A stretch of 55,400 nucleotides of DNA from an uncultured Saprospiraceae bacterium (GTDB taxonomy: Bacteria > Bacteroidota > Bacteroidia > Chitinophagales > Saprospiraceae): contig CALFBH010000065.1 of assembly GCA_937951615.1 (NCBI GenBank), positions 1 through 55,400 on the forward strand, in the 5' to 3' direction. Numbering within the stretch: the first letter of the stretch is position 1; each line of letters begins with the position of its first letter. Both the position numbers and the translations under genes were made by a program. Shown here piece after piece: positions 18,514 to 28,214 of this stretch. The notes under the pieces were generated by a model, which saw only the letters and a list, made by a program, of their open reading frames with translations, searched no databases and had not been told where the DNA came from.

Positions 18514-21500
18514 TTATTTCTTTATTAATTTTTGTGTTGTAGAATAATCTCCAGCCTGTATCTGTATAAGATAACTACCGGAAGTTAGTTGCTCAATATC
18601 TAAATCAAGTGCCTGTTCTGTTTGAGGATTAAAGCTTTCCTGCATCATTAGCTGCCCATTAAGATTGAATAGAGATACGGTGCCTTTATCAGCATCAATA
18701 CCGTCCAAATCAAGGCTGATATTCACTTCATAATCTGCTGGATTTGGGAATATCTGGATATGCTGAGTCTGATATGCTTTGAAAGTGAAAGGCTCTCTGT
18801 CATTGACTTCAGGCGTTTCTATATCTTCACTAGTCAGGTTGGTTTCATTATCATCACCAGATGTAAAATTCACTATATATTCAATGTGAAGTACTGGCGC
18901 CATTGTTTCAGAACCTTCATAGGATTCTGCCACTCTTTTGCCTGTTCCCTGGATAATGAAGGCCATGGCATTATTGGCAGACCAGCCTGGCGTGCTGAGT
19001 ATTTCCTGAACAATAGCACTAATGTCTGGTGTCTGCTGATCTTGTGTAGCCATACCGACCATTGTCCATGGGGCAGGAGTCCATGAGGTGGATGCATTGG
19101 TCTGTGCTCTTGAAGATACGTTATAAGGTGTATTCACAAAAGCTGCTGCGTTTCCGCTAGACTCTCCGTGAATAGAGAGTGTACCTGCATTATTTTTAGT
19201 CTCATCTACTGTGAACTGAATATGTGCGGCTGTAATCGTTGCATTAGCAGGTAGGAATACACCGTCAAAACGCAGACCTATATGCTGATTTCCAGTATAA
19301 GTACGGTCGTAGGCCATTTCCAAATCAGAGCTGTACATATACATATTTCCATTCAATCCATTTTCTTCTACATCGTCATCGCCTGAAGTAATTGGAATGT
19401 TTAAATACAATCCTGTAATACTTGTTGGCGTGCCTGCACAGCCACAACTTCCATCAGTCAAATCACTGTCTGTATTGGTGTCATTATCATCACAAGCTAA
19501 GCCTGCAGGTGGACAATTGCTCATAGTATATTCCACGACAAGTTTAGGTGCATTTGTTACAGAACCTTCATAAGAATCTGCTACTCGTTGTCCTGTACCA
19601 CTAATAGAAATGACGATAGAACTATTGGTGCCAAACCCACTTCTGCTTACAATTTCCTGAATGACTGGGGTGATATTAGGAGAACGTTGAGCTGCTGTTA
19701 CAGCATTAATAGAACCCCATGTCGGTATTGCCCAGGCTACTGATGCACTAGTCATCGGTCGCATTGTCAGATTAGAAGAGGCAGAAGTAAATGCAGCGGC
19801 ATTATCACTAGCTTCTCCTGTTATGGACACATTAGTTGAACCAGAGTCGATTTCATCTGATCTAAACTGTAAATAAGCATTTAGAATGGTTGCTCCCTGT
19901 GGTATATTGAGGCTGTTGAAGCGCAAACCTATTGCATTTTGATTGCCACGATTATTGTCATACATGAGTTCTAGATCAGTACTGTTAAAGTACATTTCTC
20001 CATCGGACTGTTCTTCTACATCATCATTGCCATTGGATATTGATGAGTTGGTTGTGAAGGTTTGCCCATATTCAATATTGATGGTAATTTCACTACTTAT
20101 AGATTCCACACCATCATCATCAGTAGCGATGGCTGTTATAGTATAAGTGCCGGGAGTTCCAGGAGACCATTGTACCATGTAAGGGTACTGATCGTCAATT
20201 TCGTAACTAAGTCCATCGATGAAAAATTCGACATGTTGAATATCGCCATCAGAATCTTCTGCGTTTGTGGTTATCGTAATGATTTCTGAAGGTAAAAAGG
20301 TTGTAGCATCAGCAGGTGAGGTGATTTGTGTTGTAGGAGGGAAGTTATCCACTTCTACAGTCATGGTAATTGGTCCGTCTAACTGCGTAGCTCCTTCATT
20401 ATCTGTTGCAATAGCAGAGATAAAGTAATCTCCATTAGCGTCAAAAACATGGTCGAACTCATAAGGAGGAGTATCGTCTGTGACGTATAAACTTCCATTA
20501 AGGAAAAATTCTACCTGTGCTATAGAACCACCTTGGTCGGGGTCGGAGGCGTGTGCTCGTATAGTACGGGTACTAAAAGAGGTCATCAGGGTATCATTTA
20601 AAGGACTGACCAAGTTGACTCTTGGTGGCGCATTAGGGCCTAATCTTACTGTAATGGTATCAGATGATGTCAGCCCTTCATTGTCTGTTGAGACTGCTAC
20701 GATAGTATAAATGCCATCAATTAAGAGGTCATAAGTAATGGAATAAGTCGGAGCATTATCTGTTCCAATAGAATTTCCATTAATAAAGAACTCCACTTGT
20801 GCAATCGAGCCATCTATGTCCGAAGCGGCAGCAATAATATTGACTGTTGCAAATGAGCCGAGTACCAGTCCATCGGAAGGCGAAGTAATCATTACATTTG
20901 GTGGAATATTTACAATATTAGCGGTTATCGTTACAGGGGCAGAAGTGGTTTGGTTGCCATCATTATCTGTTGCTATTGCTGTAATCGTGTGCGTGCCATT
21001 TGTAATGATATAATTGACCTGATAAGGTACAGTATTGTCAGAGCCCAGCGATACACCATCGACATAAAATTCGACATTGGATACTGTGCCATCTATATCA
21101 GCAGCAGCAGCACTGACTGTTGTTATGCCTGCTGAATTATAAACTGTTCCGTCAGTTGGGGTTGTTATAGATACTGTTGGTGGAATATTGATAATTGGTG
21201 CTACAGTGAAAGACGAGTAATTTGTCCATCCACTACCATCATTGATTCTCCAGCAATATTCTACTCCTTCCTCTAAGCTGTTGAAAGGCACAGAGTGGGA
21301 AGATCCTGTAGTCGTGGTATTATATACAGGTGTTCCAAGAGTAGTTGGATTGAGGTTGAGGTTGGGATTAGTAAATATGTATAAGTCGTTAGGTTCACTA
21401 ACTATATACAACACGCCATTATTATCCATGGTCACTCCTTCTGGCTGAGAAAGTGAGGTAGGGATTGTTCCATTTGCTCCTCCTGCTGCAAGATTAAGTC

Positions 21501-22368
21501 GGCTAACTTCACCACAAGAAGGATCAGTTTCTATAAGTGCAAGGCTTTCATGACTCAAAATTAAAAGGTGTTCATTTACGTCAATTTGACTAAAACCAGC
21601 GTTTATCCCCAGGTGGTGCATACCTGATACATCACCAAAATTAAAAGGATTGAGTTGAAGATCGCAAGGCTCACTTATAGTTGATAAGACCTGTGGCAAT
21701 GAGTTAGGGAAAGGGAATTCGTAATATGCTTTGGGTGTTTTTTCCTTGACCACATACATGTTATTTGTACCTGGTGAAAAGGAAACGCCCTCTAATCCCT
21801 GATTATTATTCCATGATCCTGGAAGTTGAACATAACTTGCATTTGAATTATAATTGACAATATTTGTTGAGGAAGTGATGTCAAAAAAAGTAATTCTGCC
21901 TCTTCTTTCTTCTGTCACTGCATATTGAGTGCCACCAAGATGAACAATTCCTTCTGTATCATCAAATCCATTGAGCGTAATGTTGCGTAAAACTGTTCCA
22001 GTAAGTGTTGTTTCATAAGCAATTGCTGCTCCATTAATGACCATGAAAAGTGTATTGGTCAATGGATTATAAGTAATGCCTGATAAATCGTCATTGCCAG
22101 AAACAGGAATGTCAATTGGACCACTTAAGAGTTCGTACCCGCCGAGGTCAATGGTTCCTATTGGAGCGTTGGCATCAACACTACATTCATAGATTTCTAT
22201 ATCTACACTGCCGCTTGACCCTGACCATTGTAGGTCTATTGGGGGTTGAATGTTTGTCGCTTGATTGGGGGGAGAAGTTTGGGTTTGTGCATAAATAATG
22301 TTTGTGGTTATATTCAGTAAAAACAGAATGGTAAGGGTGTGATAACTTTTAAGTGTAAATTTTAACAT
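18514..22368 (-). CDS. Secreted SdiA-regulated-like/Ig/DNRLRE-like protein, T9SS type A
   Basis: A 1284-residue protein with a signal peptide (1-28). A beta-propeller-like region of the SdiA-regulated/phytase-like type (about 80-346) has DDLSGITYNP, EGIVHLGGTQYAV and NNQGLEGVSFSP blades. Four bacterial Ig-like domains (about 396-770) each start PPxVxITSPxDG and carry VEFxxxGxxxGxD. Two homologous domains of about 175 residues (about 771-950 and 991-1166; GDDDVEE, LRFxxxxIPxxATI, EGSxTxAPxLxxEY) resemble DNRLRE stalk domains. They are separated by a Cys-rich linker (CDDNDTNTDSD, GSCGCAGTP). Residues about 1204-1284 are a T9SS type A tail (IQIFPNPADYEVNI, LTSGSYLIQIQ). It is probably a surface or extracellular protein binding or acting on phosphoesters or polymer. 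The activity is not provable from sequence alone. Confidence 0.9.
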   Translation of the reverse strand: MLKFTLKSYHTLTILFLLNITTNIIYAQTQTSPPNQATNIQPPIDLQWSGSSGSVDIEIYECSVDANAPIGTIDLGGYELLSGPIDIPVSGNDDLSGITYNPLTNTLFMVINGAAIAYETTLTGTVLRNITLNGFDDTEGIVHLGGTQYAVTEERRGRITFFDITSSTNIVNYNSNASYVQLPGSWNNNQGLEGVSFSPGTNNMYVVKEKTPKAYYEFPFPNSLPQVLSTISEPCDLQLNPFNFGDVSGMHHLGINAGFSQIDVNEHLLILSHESLALIETDPSCGEVSRLNLAAGGANGTIPTSLSQPEGVTMDNNGVLYIVSEPNDLYIFTNPNLNLNPTTLGTPVYNTTTTGSSHSVPFNSLEEGVEYCWRINDGSGWTNYSSFTVAPIINIPPTVSITTPTDGTVYNSAGITTVSAAAADIDGTVSNVEFYVDGVSLGSDNTVPYQVNYIITNGTHTITAIATDNDGNQTTSAPVTITANIVNIPPNVMITSPSDGLVLGSFATVNIIAAASDIDGSIAQVEFFINGNSIGTDNAPTYSITYDLLIDGIYTIVAVSTDNEGLTSSDTITVRLGPNAPPRVNLVSPLNDTLMTSFSTRTIRAHASDPDQGGSIAQVEFFLNGSLYVTDDTPPYEFDHVFDANGDYFISAIATDNEGATQLDGPITMTVEVDNFPPTTQITSPADATTFLPSEIITITTNAEDSDGDIQHVEFFIDGLSYEIDDQYPYMVQWSPGTPGTYTITAIATDDDGVESISSEITINIEYGQTFTTNSSISNGNDDVEEQSDGEMYFNSTDLELMYDNNRGNQNAIGLRFNSLNIPQGATILNAYLQFRSDEIDSGSTNVSITGEASDNAAAFTSASSNLTMRPMTSASVAWAIPTWGSINAVTAAQRSPNITPVIQEIVSRSGFGTNSSIVISISGTGQRVADSYEGSVTNAPKLVVEYTMSNCPPAGLACDDNDTNTDSDLTDGSCGCAGTPTSITGLYLNIPITSGDDDVEENGLNGNMYMYSSDLEMAYDRTYTGNQHIGLRFDGVFLPANATITAAHIQFTVDETKNNAGTLSIHGESSGNAAAFVNTPYNVSSRAQTNASTSWTPAPWTMVGMATQDQQTPDISAIVQEILSTPGWSANNAMAFIIQGTGKRVAESYEGSETMAPVLHIEYIVNFTSGDDNETNLTSEDIETPEVNDREPFTFKAYQTQHIQIFPNPADYEVNISLDLDGIDADKGTVSLFNLNGQLMMQESFNPQTEQALDLDIEQLTSGSYLIQIQAGDYSTTQKLIKK

Positions 22369-22791
22369 AATAAAGGTATTTGGGACAATGATTAAATCTG
22401 AGTGCTAATTTATTGTCCAAAAATGCCTTACATAGATTTTTTTTTCGTTAGATGTGACGGCGTATGGTCTTGCTTTACGAATTTTATGTATTTGTAAATG
22501 GTTCTAATAGAAAGGAAGTATTTGTAATTGTTTATGGCTTTTTTTAGTATTTTAGGATTAGTTTATTGTTGAAATATGATTATAAAATACAATGTTATAC
22601 AGGTGTGTTTATATTAAATGAGACATAGTCCTTATCATGCTATGTTATTATCGATTATGGTTAGATTGGCACAATACAGATGATTTGGAATACAGAATTA
22701 GTACTTATTTTAGCTTTTTGAAGAGAATACATGTTGTAATGTTTATATGCATTGTGACGTGAGTAAAATTAGATATTGCGACTTAAAAAGG
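22369..22791. other. AT-rich intergenic region
   Basis: This holds the upstream region of the 18514-22368 gene. I see no gene, tRNA or strong repeat in it, and no clean promoter box on the minus strand. Confidence 0.5.
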
Positions 22792-22829
22792 AAAAACCCT
22801 CACGAGAAATAACATCCGTGAGGGTTTTT
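22792..22829 (-). terminator. Terminator of the TSP3-repeat gene
   Basis: AAAAACCCTCACG (22792-22804) and CGTGAGGGTTTTT (22817-22829) form a perfect 13-bp stem with flanking A and T runs, downstream of the minus-strand gene ending at 22870. Confidence 0.85.
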
Positions 22830-22869
22830 GACATAATTTTGACATTTGTAATGTCTGAAAACCTTTTGT

Positions 22870-25800
22870 CTATTCAATAATTACAAACTTCTGAGTAGAA
22901 GTAATCCAGTCTGTTCCTTGAATTTTGATATAATAAGTAGAAGGTAATAAGGTTTGTGTCTGAATTTTCACCAAATTAGCTCCTTCATCGAGACTGACAG
23001 CTTGCTCATAAACTGTTCTGCCAAGTCCATCTGTGATATAAGCTGTAACATGGCCGTCAGCAAAAGGTACAGTCATTTGTATAAATAAGCCTGATTTGGT
23101 TGCTGGGTTAGGATATACATCCGTTACACTAACATCTGCATTATTATAACATTCAGATCTGATCGCAAGAATATGGGAATATTCGCTTGTGGCGTTAGTA
23201 TTCACATATTTTAGGCGATAATAATTGACAGGTTTAATATCATCATCTATGAAAGTATAAGTAGCACCAGTGGCTGCATTGCCTGTAGCAAGGACAGTAC
23301 CTATAGTACTAAAAGAAATACCGTCATAACTTTGTTCTACTTCAAAATGACTGAAATCTGTTTCTGTTGCAGTTGTCCAGATTAGCTTTACAGTACAATT
23401 ATGATCTGTGCCTTCAAATAGAACCAACTCAACCGGCAATGCTCCGCAAGCTGTATTTTCGTCGGTATTGGTATAATCATCTTGGAATGGATCATTGAGT
23501 GGGAGTGGAGTTCCGCCATTATCAGGATCAACAATATCGGAAAGTCCGTCATTATCGCTATCTACAAAATCTGGTTCATCACCTATTATGCCATCATTAT
23601 TTTCATCATTTCCACCGCCTTCTACGGTATCAAAGCAGCCATCATTATCAGCGTCTTCGTCGAGGTGGTTTAGTCCGCCTTCGTCGTCAGGATTAATAGG
23701 ATCATTAGCTGGATTATCCAGACTACAAATGACCAATTGATCTGTATTGTCGATTATACCATCATTATCTGCATCTCCATCATGAATTGGCGACCAGCCA
23801 TCTCTGTCTTCATTGTCGAAAGTTTCAGGATTTTCCTGATCGAAGTCATCTACATAACCATTGCCGTTTGCATCTATGCCACCAGTTTCTACCAGGTCAG
23901 GTAAGCCATCATTATCACTATCAATATCGTCAAGATCTGCGAGCCCTTCTTCATCATAATCAGATACAGGTAAAGGCGTACCATTATCCGTAGCATCATA
24001 AATGGGCGACCAGCCGTTTCCATTATCCAAATCGAAGTTGGTAGGCGTGCCGGGGTTGAAGTCATCTACATAGCCATCTCCATTACAATCTTCTCCACCT
24101 GCTTCTATAATGTCTGGAATACCATCATTATCAGAATCCAAATCGCAGGCATCAGGAAAACCATCTCTATCTGTATCTTGTGTACCAAAACCAACTTCAA
24201 CTGCATCTAATAAACCATCGCCATTGGCGTCACCCAAACCATTTGGGTCATCATATTGGCCATCTCCATTGAGGTCATTATCTATTCCTCCTGCATCTAC
24301 AACATCCGGTACACCATCATTATCAGAATCTAAATCACAGGCATCCGGTACACCATCTCGGTCTTTGTCGCGAGGTGTGCAGGTATTTGTACTTTTAAAA
24401 TCAGCCAGAGTAAACGAGCCACCAGCTGAAGCTGTTCCATCATGATAAAATGTAATGTCCAGTCGATCTATAGCAGAAGGAAAGCAAATATTAATACCGC
24501 CATCTGTGCTGTTAGATAAATTGGAGGCAGTACAAGCCGATTCAAAAGTATTATTGCCTAATGGCTGAACGCAAATGCCTGTTGTATAATCATCAGGAGA
24601 AAGCATAATCATTGTATTGTCCAGATAAGCATTAATAACAACTTCATCTTCGCGATCCAGATCATTGAATAAAAAGCAGAAACCTTCCACTTCGCATTCA
24701 AAGGAAGTACTTAGTTGCACAAAATCATTAGCACCCAATGAGTTGGCTACGCCAATATGTGGACCAAAAGTACCACTTAGATGTTCGTCATCAATCGTAT
24801 ATTCATCAGGAACTGCATTGCCACCAAAAGTTCGGCTAAAATTCATAGTACAGCCTTCGAGATCGAGGCTGGCATTATTTAAAATCTGGGAAAGATCGCC
24901 AAATTGCCCCGCAAGGGATTCAAAATCAATCAGCTCGTCTGGTGTAGGTACACAGCCTCCTTCTAAGATGTCAGTGATACCATCTCCGTCATCATCAAGA
25001 TCAATAGAGTCAGGGATTCCATCTTCATCTTTATCGCTGCAATTAGCTTGGTCGGCATCAATATAATCAGGTACACCGTCGTTATCAAAATCAGTTAAAG
25101 TGCAATTTAAGATACCAGATTCAGGCGAAGTTTCTACTGCATCAGCCAATCCATTATCACCATAAGGTCCAGAAATTGTTCCAGTGATAAGGTCAATAGG
25201 TTGATTGTGGCAAGCCTCAAGAGCATCCAAGCATCCATCATTATCTGAGTCAGGATCTAAGTAATCTGGTATGCCATCTCCATCAGTGTCTACTGGCACA
25301 CAAACTTCAAAATCGGAAACAGAAAAAGACCCACCTTCTGTACCGTCAGGTTCTATGCCCGCAGTATAATCGTAAAAAATAATTTCAATTTCATTGACAG
25401 GAGAAGGAAAACAGATTTGGATACCACCTCGGTCAGAGTTGTTCAGATTCACTATTGGAGGATTACATTGCGAGCGCCAGGTATTGCCGCCTTGCCAAAC
25501 TGGGCAGGCAGGATCTGGTGTTGTATTGGCTAATGTAAAATCACTTGTGGATAAATCGACTGTAATTCCGTTAAATTTACCATTAATAATAACCTCATCA
25601 TTTCTATCCAAATCATTAAAAAAGAAACAAAGGTCTTCAACAGGTTCAGAAAGACGATATACTGTATTGACATGCTGTCCGGGGCCTGGAGCAGTTTGAT
25701 CTATACCTGTTCTTACAGCATAAGTAGAGTTGAGGTGTGTATTGTTAATTTGATATTCATCTTGAGTTGAGCCTCCTTTATAAATAGGTGCATCAAGGGT

Positions 25801-26715
25801 TAAGATGGCATTATTAACTCTATAAGGTAGACCAGATACTCCAATTCCATCATTAATAGCTAAGGAAGGATTTGAGCTAAGGTTGTCTTGAAGGAAGTCG
25901 AAAGTAACCGTATTATTGTCGCAGTCTTTTTCAATATAATCAGGAATCCCGTCATTATCATCGTCATCATCCTTACCATTTTCAAGTCCGTCACCATCAT
26001 TGTCGCCGAGTGGCGTACCAGGGTCAAATGCACATCCCTGTACATTAGCAATGGTGAAAGAACCGCCAGCAGTATTGCCTGCTGCGGCAGAATCATGATA
26101 AAAAATAAATTCTATTTCATCTACAGCACCAGGAAAACTAAAGTCTATGACACCATCTAAGCTATTATTTAGATTATCACCAAAACAGCCGGATTTGAAA
26201 ATATTATTACCGAGAAAAAGAGGGCAGGGATTAGCTCCGGGAAAAGAAAAATTGTCGATGGTAATTGGAATTGTATTGCCATCTAATTTTGCATTGACAA
26301 TAACTTCATCATGTCGATCCAGATCAATAAATCTAAAGCTAAGTCCTTGTAGTGTATTGACAAAGGTGTAGTTTAGATTGACATGATCGAAAACATTTGT
26401 AGAATTGGATATACCGACATGTGTGCCAATATAGCCTGCTAATTGAAAGTCGTGAATAAAATATTCATCTTCAATAGCACTGCCTGCAAAATATCTTGAA
26501 ATAAGTACACGTCCACCACCAAGTGTTAATTCGGCAGCATTCAGGTCATTGACAGGATCAGCACTATTATTTAGGCTGGCCAGGTTCAATGTTTCTGGTG
26601 CATTGCACTGCGCGAAAACCTCTGAAGCAGAATACATAAATAAAAATAGGGCAAAGATAATCATGGTGCAATAATTTTTTATTGCCCCAAAAGCGAGGGA
26701 GTAAAATTGGTTCAT
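22870..26715 (-). CDS. Secreted TSP3-repeat calcium-binding protein, T9SS type A
   Basis: A 1281-residue protein with a signal peptide (about 1-36). An unrecognised domain of about 190 residues occurs three times (about 42-232, 268-472, 595-782). Shared motifs are EDEYxIxxxHLxGTxxxxxGI, FxFxDLDRxDEVxINxxxxG, a Cys pair around LGNNxFxSxC, NNSxDGxIxxxFPxxVxxIExxFYHD and GGSFTxxxF. Between and after the copies are thrombospondin type 3 calcium-binding repeats (DxDxDGxxDxxDxDxDNDGxxD), densest at about 785-1090. Then come an FN3-like domain (about 1098-1190) and a T9SS type A tail (about 1200-1281; DVYPNPATKSGLFI). It is likely a long rod at the cell surface, stiffened by calcium. The repeated domain resembles jelly-roll or choice-of-anchor folds, but I cannot name it. 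Confidence 0.9.
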   Translation of the reverse strand: MNQFYSLAFGAIKNYCTMIIFALFLFMYSASEVFAQCNAPETLNLASLNNSADPVNDLNAAELTLGGGRVLISRYFAGSAIEDEYFIHDFQLAGYIGTHVGISNSTNVFDHVNLNYTFVNTLQGLSFRFIDLDRHDEVIVNAKLDGNTIPITIDNFSFPGANPCPLFLGNNIFKSGCFGDNLNNSLDGVIDFSFPGAVDEIEFIFYHDSAAAGNTAGGSFTIANVQGCAFDPGTPLGDNDGDGLENGKDDDDDNDGIPDYIEKDCDNNTVTFDFLQDNLSSNPSLAINDGIGVSGLPYRVNNAILTLDAPIYKGGSTQDEYQINNTHLNSTYAVRTGIDQTAPGPGQHVNTVYRLSEPVEDLCFFFNDLDRNDEVIINGKFNGITVDLSTSDFTLANTTPDPACPVWQGGNTWRSQCNPPIVNLNNSDRGGIQICFPSPVNEIEIIFYDYTAGIEPDGTEGGSFSVSDFEVCVPVDTDGDGIPDYLDPDSDNDGCLDALEACHNQPIDLITGTISGPYGDNGLADAVETSPESGILNCTLTDFDNDGVPDYIDADQANCSDKDEDGIPDSIDLDDDGDGITDILEGGCVPTPDELIDFESLAGQFGDLSQILNNASLDLEGCTMNFSRTFGGNAVPDEYTIDDEHLSGTFGPHIGVANSLGANDFVQLSTSFECEVEGFCFLFNDLDREDEVVINAYLDNTMIMLSPDDYTTGICVQPLGNNTFESACTASNLSNSTDGGINICFPSAIDRLDITFYHDGTASAGGSFTLADFKSTNTCTPRDKDRDGVPDACDLDSDNDGVPDVVDAGGIDNDLNGDGQYDDPNGLGDANGDGLLDAVEVGFGTQDTDRDGFPDACDLDSDNDGIPDIIEAGGEDCNGDGYVDDFNPGTPTNFDLDNGNGWSPIYDATDNGTPLPVSDYDEEGLADLDDIDSDNDGLPDLVETGGIDANGNGYVDDFDQENPETFDNEDRDGWSPIHDGDADNDGIIDNTDQLVICSLDNPANDPINPDDEGGLNHLDEDADNDGCFDTVEGGGNDENNDGIIGDEPDFVDSDNDGLSDIVDPDNGGTPLPLNDPFQDDYTNTDENTACGALPVELVLFEGTDHNCTVKLIWTTATETDFSHFEVEQSYDGISFSTIGTVLATGNAATGATYTFIDDDIKPVNYYRLKYVNTNATSEYSHILAIRSECYNNADVSVTDVYPNPATKSGLFIQMTVPFADGHVTAYITDGLGRTVYEQAVSLDEGANLVKIQTQTLLPSTYYIKIQGTDWITSTQKFVIIE

Positions 26716-27234
26716 GTTATTTACAGTTGAGCGTTATGGAAATATTATGGACATTTATAGTTTGTAAAATAATGAGTAATGGCAACACGATGCCATTAGG
26801 TATTTGTTTAGATACCAGTCGCAGTTAGGTAAGTATGAGTATTTTGTGAAAAAATAAATATCGGAACTTTGCAGTAGTAGCAAGTGGGTGACATTCATGG
26901 GTTTAGACCCGTGCAGTTTGGTGAAGTCACGTAATTTATTACTATAAAAATATAGTTATTTTAGGCTCTTATCAAGTTGTTGATGTAAATTTATTTTTAG
27001 TATATTTTATTGCAAAACTTGTTGATTGCTAATGAGAAACACTTTGTATAAATTATTTATGAAATCAATATTTGAAAAAATAAAATTAGTGCTTGAAGTT
27101 ATCTGTTTATTTCTTATTGTTGAGGCATATCTGGATAATTTAGTTATGTTTTATATAGTGAACATTTTAGGCTGATTATTAAATAAATAGAATTGAAAGG
27201 TGAATTTTTTTATTAAAAATAGTTTATGAAATTG
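26716..27234. other. Divergent AT-rich intergenic region
   Basis: It separates divergently transcribed genes and must hold promoters for both. No gene is seen; ATATCGGAACTTTGCAGTAG near 26857 is promoter-like on the plus strand, but no gene follows it closely. Confidence 0.4.
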
Positions 27235-27242
27235 TATCTTTG
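27235..27242 (+). promoter_or_regulatory. Candidate -7 box of the TolB-like/CHAT/nnr run
   Basis: TATCTTTG matches TANNTTTG exactly, 59 bases before the preferred ATG at 27301. The -33 side is only T-rich (TTTTTT at 27205-27210). Confidence 0.45.
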
Positions 27243-27300
27243 AAAAGAACAGATTTTTTTAATGTAACTCTCAATGAGTTTAAATTATTCAAAAAGTAAT

Positions 27301-28182
27301 ATGAAAAATATACTTGTCTTTTGCCTGTGTCTTTTGCCTGTTTTTGTGTTGGGACAATTGCCTGCGACCAATGTTTATGTATTTGATATGAAAGTATTCA
27401 ATACGAGCGATACTTACTCTTTTACGAACCCTCGACTGCTTACAGGGGATAATTTTGAAGGGTATAATAACCAACCACAATTCATCAATGGAGAGTTATA
27501 CATTACTTCACAACGGGACAGTTTGCAAACTGACATCTATAAATTTAATCTTAAAAAGCGGGTACAAACTCGTATTACAGGAACCATTGAGAGTGAATAT
27601 TCGCCTACTGCTATGCCTGATAATAAGCATATTTCAGTTGTTCGAGTCTCTGCAGATGGCAATGATACCCAGCAATTATGGAAACTTCCTGCAACTGGCG
27701 GAAAGGCCAGCTTATTAGTGGATAGCATTACTGCCATTGGCTATCATGAGTGGCTGAACGAAAGAATAGTTGCTTTATTCATTGTAGGCGAGCCACATCA
27801 GTTGATTTTAGCCAATACAAAAACTGGAGATTTTCGTAAAGTTCGTTCAGAGATAGGTCGTTGTTTGCAAAAAACGCCAGAAGGAAACCTGAGTTTTGTC
27901 CATAAAAACGAAGAAGAAGGCTGGTATATTAAAGTGGTAAACCCAGCTAATTTCACCATTCGTCCAGTGATTGCCACCCTGCCAGGCAGCGAGGACTTCG
28001 TGTGGACACCAGAAGGCACAATTTACATGGCAAATGGTAGTAAATTGTATAGATATAAGTCGGGATTGGACGATGACTGGTACGAAGTAGCAGATTTCAG
28101 TTCCTATGGCATTAAAAAAATCACCAGAATGGCTATTGAAAATAATCAAATCGCCATAGTTGCGCAAGAAATTGAAAAATAG
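27301..28182 (+). CDS. Secreted TolB-like/PD40 beta-propeller protein
   Basis: The preferred start is the ATG at 27301, because MKNILVFCLCLLPVFVLGQ is then a clean signal peptide; the longer reading from 27274 adds nine residues before it. The protein is 293 residues, with PD40/WD40-like blades: QPQFINGELYITSQRDSLQTDIYKFNL, ESEYSPTAMPDNKHISVVRV, TQQLWKLPATGGKASLL and FVWTPEGTIYMANGSKLYRY. It is probably periplasmic or surface exposed and non-enzymatic. It is the first gene of a tight run with the TPR-CHAT gene (32 bases apart), so a joint function, such as a sensor or substrate-presenting partner, is plausible but unproven. Confidence 0.8.
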   Translation: MKNILVFCLCLLPVFVLGQLPATNVYVFDMKVFNTSDTYSFTNPRLLTGDNFEGYNNQPQFINGELYITSQRDSLQTDIYKFNLKKRVQTRITGTIESEYSPTAMPDNKHISVVRVSADGNDTQQLWKLPATGGKASLLVDSITAIGYHEWLNERIVALFIVGEPHQLILANTKTGDFRKVRSEIGRCLQKTPEGNLSFVHKNEEEGWYIKVVNPANFTIRPVIATLPGSEDFVWTPEGTIYMANGSKLYRYKSGLDDDWYEVADFSSYGIKKITRMAIENNQIAIVAQEIEK

Positions 28183-28214
28183 ATTGTATTTTTACTCATG
28201 TAAAAACAACTATT

